NCBI GenBank assembly: GCA_903926465.1
Contig: CAIYJE010000112.1
Location: 1-64,000 of the forward strand
Source of the DNA: an uncultured Planctomycetales bacterium
Lineage (GTDB): Bacteria > Planctomycetota > Planctomycetia > Isosphaerales > Isosphaeraceae
DNA length: 64,000 bases
Direction of reading: 5' to 3'
Shown in pieces: positions 60,974 through 64,000 of this stretch. Position 1 is the stretch's first letter, and each line of letters opens with the position of its first letter. Both the position numbers and the translations under genes were made by a program. The notes beneath the pieces are model-generated. The model was not told the DNA's origin. It made no database searches and saw only the letters and a list, made by a program, of their open reading frames with translations.

Positions 60974-62488
60974 TCAGTCTGGCTTGTCCTGGCGGATATT
61001 GATTGGGTCGGCATGGCCTGAAGCAGGCGGATGTTCGGGCTCTGGAGCCAGGGCCGGGAGATTGGTCAGGCTTCCCAGGGCGTCTGAGTTTGCCAGCTCG
61101 CAGCCCACCGCGCGTTCCAGCGTGGCGATCGCCCGACCGAGTTCTGCCTCGACCATCGCAATTTGAAGACTGACCTGAAGCTTCTCACGCAGGGCCGACT
61201 GAACGGTTCCGTAATCCACGTTTGCCTTGGCGTAGTCACTACGGGCAAGGTCAAACGCATCCAGGGTACGTGGGGCGATGCTGTCACGCAGCAGGGCCAG
61301 AACCCCTTGCTGGGTTTTCACTTGGACCAAGGCGTCCTGAATCTGGGCGGCGGTCTCGTCGCTTTGCGCCTCATAAAGCATGGAGTCGGCGAGCGAGCGT
61401 TCGCGAGCCTCGCAAACTCCTGCCTGGTACTTGGCCCGATGTACCGGCAGGTTAAACGCGACAACCAGACCGATATTGGGCATACCGGCGGCCGTTAGGG
61501 ACATGGCGTTGTTTTTTTCCATGTCCATATAGGTGAGTCCAAGAGTCAGGTTGGGGTAGAACCGCTTGCGGGCGAGTTCTACGGCGGCTGTATCTCGGTC
61601 CACGGCCGCAAACCGGCCGGTCAGTTCGGGGCGTGCGCGGACGGCCAGTTCATAGAGCCGATCAAACTCGGTTGGGGCTCCGGAGGCCGGCAGCTCTCCG
61701 AGGGTCCGAAACTCGGTAGCCGGATGGGCATGAACCTGTCTTGCCAGGGCGGCGCGTGCCGAGGCGACCGCTACCTGATTCTCGGCCCGGTTCCGATCCA
61801 GTTCGCTGATCATCGTCTCGGCTCGGATCACGTCTTGTTGCGTGCCCCCGGTAGAGAGTCGCTCTTGGGCAACCGCCAGGAAATCTTCCAGGATTTCTCG
61901 ATTCTCGCTTAGGATTTCGTCGGTCTTGAGCGCAGCGTAAAGCGTGAAATAGGCGCGCTTCACGGCCTCAATCGTATCAAGCTGGGCGGCCGCCAGTTCT
62001 GCAAGGGCCACCTTCACGTCGCCGCTGGCAACTTCTCCCTGCAGTGTGAGCGTGCCAAACCACGGGAATTGCTGAGCCAGAGTCAGGTTGTAGGGGTTGT
62101 ACCCCATCAGGGAATATTGCGGCCCAACACTGGGGATCGGAAACAAGGTGTTGGATGCCACCGGATCATCGAGCGTGGTGACCTGAGGGATGCGGTACTG
62201 CAGCGAGTTCACGTTGTGAACTGCGGCTCGGACGGTTCGGTTTTCATGCAGTGCCCGATCGATCAAAACTTCAACCGGAAGTGGGCCTGCAAGTTCAACC
62301 GGTTTTTCCAAGGGGAGCGGAGATTGGATTGGGAGGTTCGTTTCCGTGGAAAGCGTTTCCGACTCAAATTGCGCGAGTCTGAGGCCCTGGTCACGGGGCA
62401 CAGGCCGATCCCTGATTGGCAACTGGGCGCAGCCAGACAACACAATCAGGTGCGCTCCAACCAGATATTTCAAACTCCCTCGGACCAT
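60974..62488 (-). CDS. TolC-family outer-membrane efflux lipoprotein
   Basis: An outer-membrane channel component of tripartite efflux pumps, 504 residues. The lipobox is IVLSGC (Cys19), as in the NodT/OprM branch. Two OEP repeats follow, with long coiled coils (EILEDFLAVAQERLSTGGTQ and the QTSVQ-like region around IQDALVQVKTQQGVLALL). The segment LARKRFYPNLTLGLTYMDME is typical. The gene diverges from the CusB-like adaptor at 63137, suggesting one efflux system. The C-terminal 30 residues are Pro/Glu-rich. Confidence 0.92.
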   Translation of the reverse strand: MVRGSLKYLVGAHLIVLSGCAQLPIRDRPVPRDQGLRLAQFESETLSTETNLPIQSPLPLEKPVELAGPLPVEVLIDRALHENRTVRAAVHNVNSLQYRIPQVTTLDDPVASNTLFPIPSVGPQYSLMGYNPYNLTLAQQFPWFGTLTLQGEVASGDVKVALAELAAAQLDTIEAVKRAYFTLYAALKTDEILSENREILEDFLAVAQERLSTGGTQQDVIRAETMISELDRNRAENQVAVASARAALARQVHAHPATEFRTLGELPASGAPTEFDRLYELAVRARPELTGRFAAVDRDTAAVELARKRFYPNLTLGLTYMDMEKNNAMSLTAAGMPNIGLVVAFNLPVHRAKYQAGVCEARERSLADSMLYEAQSDETAAQIQDALVQVKTQQGVLALLRDSIAPRTLDAFDLARSDYAKANVDYGTVQSALREKLQVSLQIAMVEAELGRAIATLERAVGCELANSDALGSLTNLPALAPEPEHPPASGHADPINIRQDKPD

Positions 62489-63136
62489 AAACCACTTCTC
62501 CGGTTCGGCCGGTCACGTGTCTGGATACCTGCGTTGTAACCAGCAAGCGGAATGTAGACCTTTGCCAAACCCTTCCTTAAAATCGGCTCAGGACGGGCGG
62601 AGACTTTTCCGTTTTTGTGGCTTTTAGGGATTCGTCTTCCTACTTGGCTGGTTCGTCTATCTTTGTTATCTTGTTGATATTACGCAGGTTGCCTGGTTTT
62701 GTTGGCTTGAACGGCCTGGTTTGCATTCCGCTGTATGGGTGGCCGTGCTTTTTCGATCGGTACTTCTCCCTCGTGATTGGATCTGCAGAGAGCAGGCGAG
62801 GAAGGCCGGAATCGGATGTTTTGGTTACTTTGAAGCCAAAGTCCCAAGTTGTGCCCAGCTTCCTGCTTTTGCGCGGCTCTTTGTTCCTGACCGTGGTTTT
62901 GCCTGGTTTTCTGCATTTGCATGTCCTGCCCTTGCTGCTTGCCTGGGACTGAAGTGGTATTGGGGATTTTTCATGAGCTAGAACCCTTGGAAGAGCGTAT
63001 GGATGAACAGGATCAGGTGTGGGTGCGGACCGGAGTTGAACCTGTTGGCGTTGGCATCCTGTCCTTTTGATCTGGGTTTCAGGCGGACCTGGAGAACGGC
63101 ATTTTTTCGCTCGTTTAGTCATAGTGATGTGCGAAG
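62489..63136. other. Divergent intergenic region between TolC-like and CusB-like genes
   Basis: About 650 bases. Overlapping open frames on both strands (62617-62952 plus; 62640-63122 minus) have no domain pattern, and their hydrophobic or basic composition matches antisense translation of the same DNA, so I call neither. The promoters of both efflux genes should lie here. Confidence 0.5.
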
Positions 63137-64000
63137 ATGGATCTCATGAACAGAGCTGCAACTGGTTCGGAAGCCGCTGGCAATTATGTTGCGCCTCACG
63201 GCCGCTGGCACAATTTTCGACTGGTGCTGAAGGTTGTGGAGTTGCGAATTCGTTTCATCGCGCTGATGGCGGTGACGGGGCTGGTTTTTGCGTACTGGGA
63301 TGAAATCTGGAACCGATATGACAAGTGGAATCGGCCGAATGTGGTGATGGCCACTGCGGCTCCGGGGGTTGAGTTCTACTGCCCGATGCATCCACAGGTC
63401 AGGCAAAACGAGCCGGGTAGTTGTCCGATTTGTGGGATGCCGCTGGCCAAACGCAAGCCTGGGCAGAAGATCGGCCCCTCTGAGGGGGCTCTGTCACGCG
63501 TGGAATTAAGTCCGGCTCGGGTTGCCCAGGCGGGCGTCCGTACAGCGGAAGTTGCCTATGCGCCGTTGACCCAAACTTTCACCACGGTGGGCACGGTTGC
63601 GTTTGATGAGCGGAAGCTGTCGAACATCACGTCCAGGGTGCCCGGCAAGACGCGTGTTGAGAAGCTTTATGTGAACATCACGGGGCAGGGGGTTGAGGTT
63701 GGGCAGACCCTGGCCGAGCTGTACAGCCCTGAACTTTCCCAGGCAATTCAGGAGCTGTTGAACGCCGCCCGGCGGGCCAGTGGCGGGACTGTGCCGCAAA
63801 CGGACATCGCTCGATCGCTGGTGAGTGATCGGCAGGAGCTGGTCCGATCTTCGGCCGAGAAGCTGAGGCGCTGGGGCGTGACCGAGGAGCAAATTGACCA
63901 GATTCTCAAGAGTGGCAAGAACGACTTCAAGTTCCCGATTCTCTCACCCATTCGGGGGACCGTGGTCCGAAAGAATGTGGTTGAGGGGCAAGAAGTTCCC
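63137..64000 (+). CDS. CusB-like RND/metal efflux periplasmic adaptor, 5' part only
   Basis: The open frame continues past the window end; 288 codons are visible. A membrane-anchor helix lies at about 37-53 (IRFIALMAVTGLVFAYW). It is followed by a heavy-metal-binding domain EFYCPMHPQVRQNEPGSCPI then CGMPL (about 80-103), whose Cys and Met residues are the metal ligands. The membrane-fusion-protein barrel/lipoyl region (YAPLTQTFTTVGTVAFDERK, VEKLYVNITGQGVEVGQTLA) and alpha-hairpin come next. CusB-type adaptors link an RND pump (CusA) to a TolC-type channel and export Cu(I)/Ag(I) or other metals. The start could also be the ATG at 63146. Confidence 0.9.
   Translation, partial: MDLMNRAATGSEAAGNYVAPHGRWHNFRLVLKVVELRIRFIALMAVTGLVFAYWDEIWNRYDKWNRPNVVMATAAPGVEFYCPMHPQVRQNEPGSCPICGMPLAKRKPGQKIGPSEGALSRVELSPARVAQAGVRTAEVAYAPLTQTFTTVGTVAFDERKLSNITSRVPGKTRVEKLYVNITGQGVEVGQTLAELYSPELSQAIQELLNAARRASGGTVPQTDIARSLVSDRQELVRSSAEKLRRWGVTEEQIDQILKSGKNDFKFPILSPIRGTVVRKNVVEGQEVP

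Noticed and set aside
62617-63122. Opposed open frames between the TolC-like and CusB-like genes
   Set aside because: They overlap each other, lack domain patterns, and lie where two divergent promoters are expected.

Overview
The window looks like a chromosome segment of a planctomycete, probably of the Gemmatales/Isosphaerales type. The evidence is three DUF1559 prepilin-like proteins with the 'H-X9-DG' C-terminal motif, unusually large pseudopilins rich in DxDxDG loops, a mitochondrial-like EF-G1, an HU-like protein with an Ala/Lys/Pro-rich tail, many TPR and Pro/Gly-rich exported proteins, and outer-membrane functions (BamA, TolC, CusB). No rRNA, CRISPR array or recognisable insertion sequence was seen; there is one tRNA (Leu, UAA).

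Layout. 0.3-5.4 kb: BamA with a long low-complexity linker, a palindromic repeat family, and a DUF1559 gene. 5.8-25.7 kb: one long leftward block encoding a hybrid type II secretion/type IV pilus-like machine. In transcription order it holds a PilB/GspE ATPase, PilT, a second PilB/GspE, the PilC/GspF platform protein, then six pseudopilins in the order G, extra, H, I, J, K. The last is a giant of about 1,870 residues. No secretin, GspL/M or prepilin peptidase is present here. 26-31.3 kb: a beta-lactamase-fold hydrolase fused to a VanX-type D,D-dipeptidase, and pyruvate phosphate dikinase. 31.6-34.0 kb: small rightward accessory genes (hypothetical, YdeI/DUF1905, Fic).

34.1-39.7 kb is the most interesting segment. 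It is a compact leftward operon of acyl carrier protein, SAM methyltransferase, FkbH-like glyceryl-ACP synthase, MBOAT acyltransferase, a 49-residue single-pass microprotein ending FFYQGF, and an SGNH/DltD-like protein. Part for part it mirrors the Dlt D-alanylation system of Gram-positives (DltC, DltB, DltX, DltD), but the amino-acid-activating DltA is replaced by FkbH. I infer a cell-envelope acylation system that transfers a glycerate-derived, possibly O-methylated, group from an ACP across the membrane to an unknown polymer.

40-45.6 kb: a decaying SUFU-like gene, an acyltransferase-3 family protein, a prokaryotic pentameric ligand-gated ion channel and EF-G. 46-49 kb (rightward): HIT hydrolase, PIN-TRAM membrane protein and a TlpA-like thioredoxin. 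49-56 kb: zinc-ribbon protein, SurA/PpiC-like chaperone, HU, and three translationally coupled membrane-anchored TPR proteins. 56.4-59.7 kb: two near-identical DUF1559 genes, each with its own terminator, and a small lipoprotein. 60.2-64 kb: tRNA-Leu, an exported Gly/Met-rich protein, a TolC-family lipoprotein and, diverging from it, the start of a CusB-like adaptor cut by the window edge. The last two probably belong to one metal or RND efflux locus.
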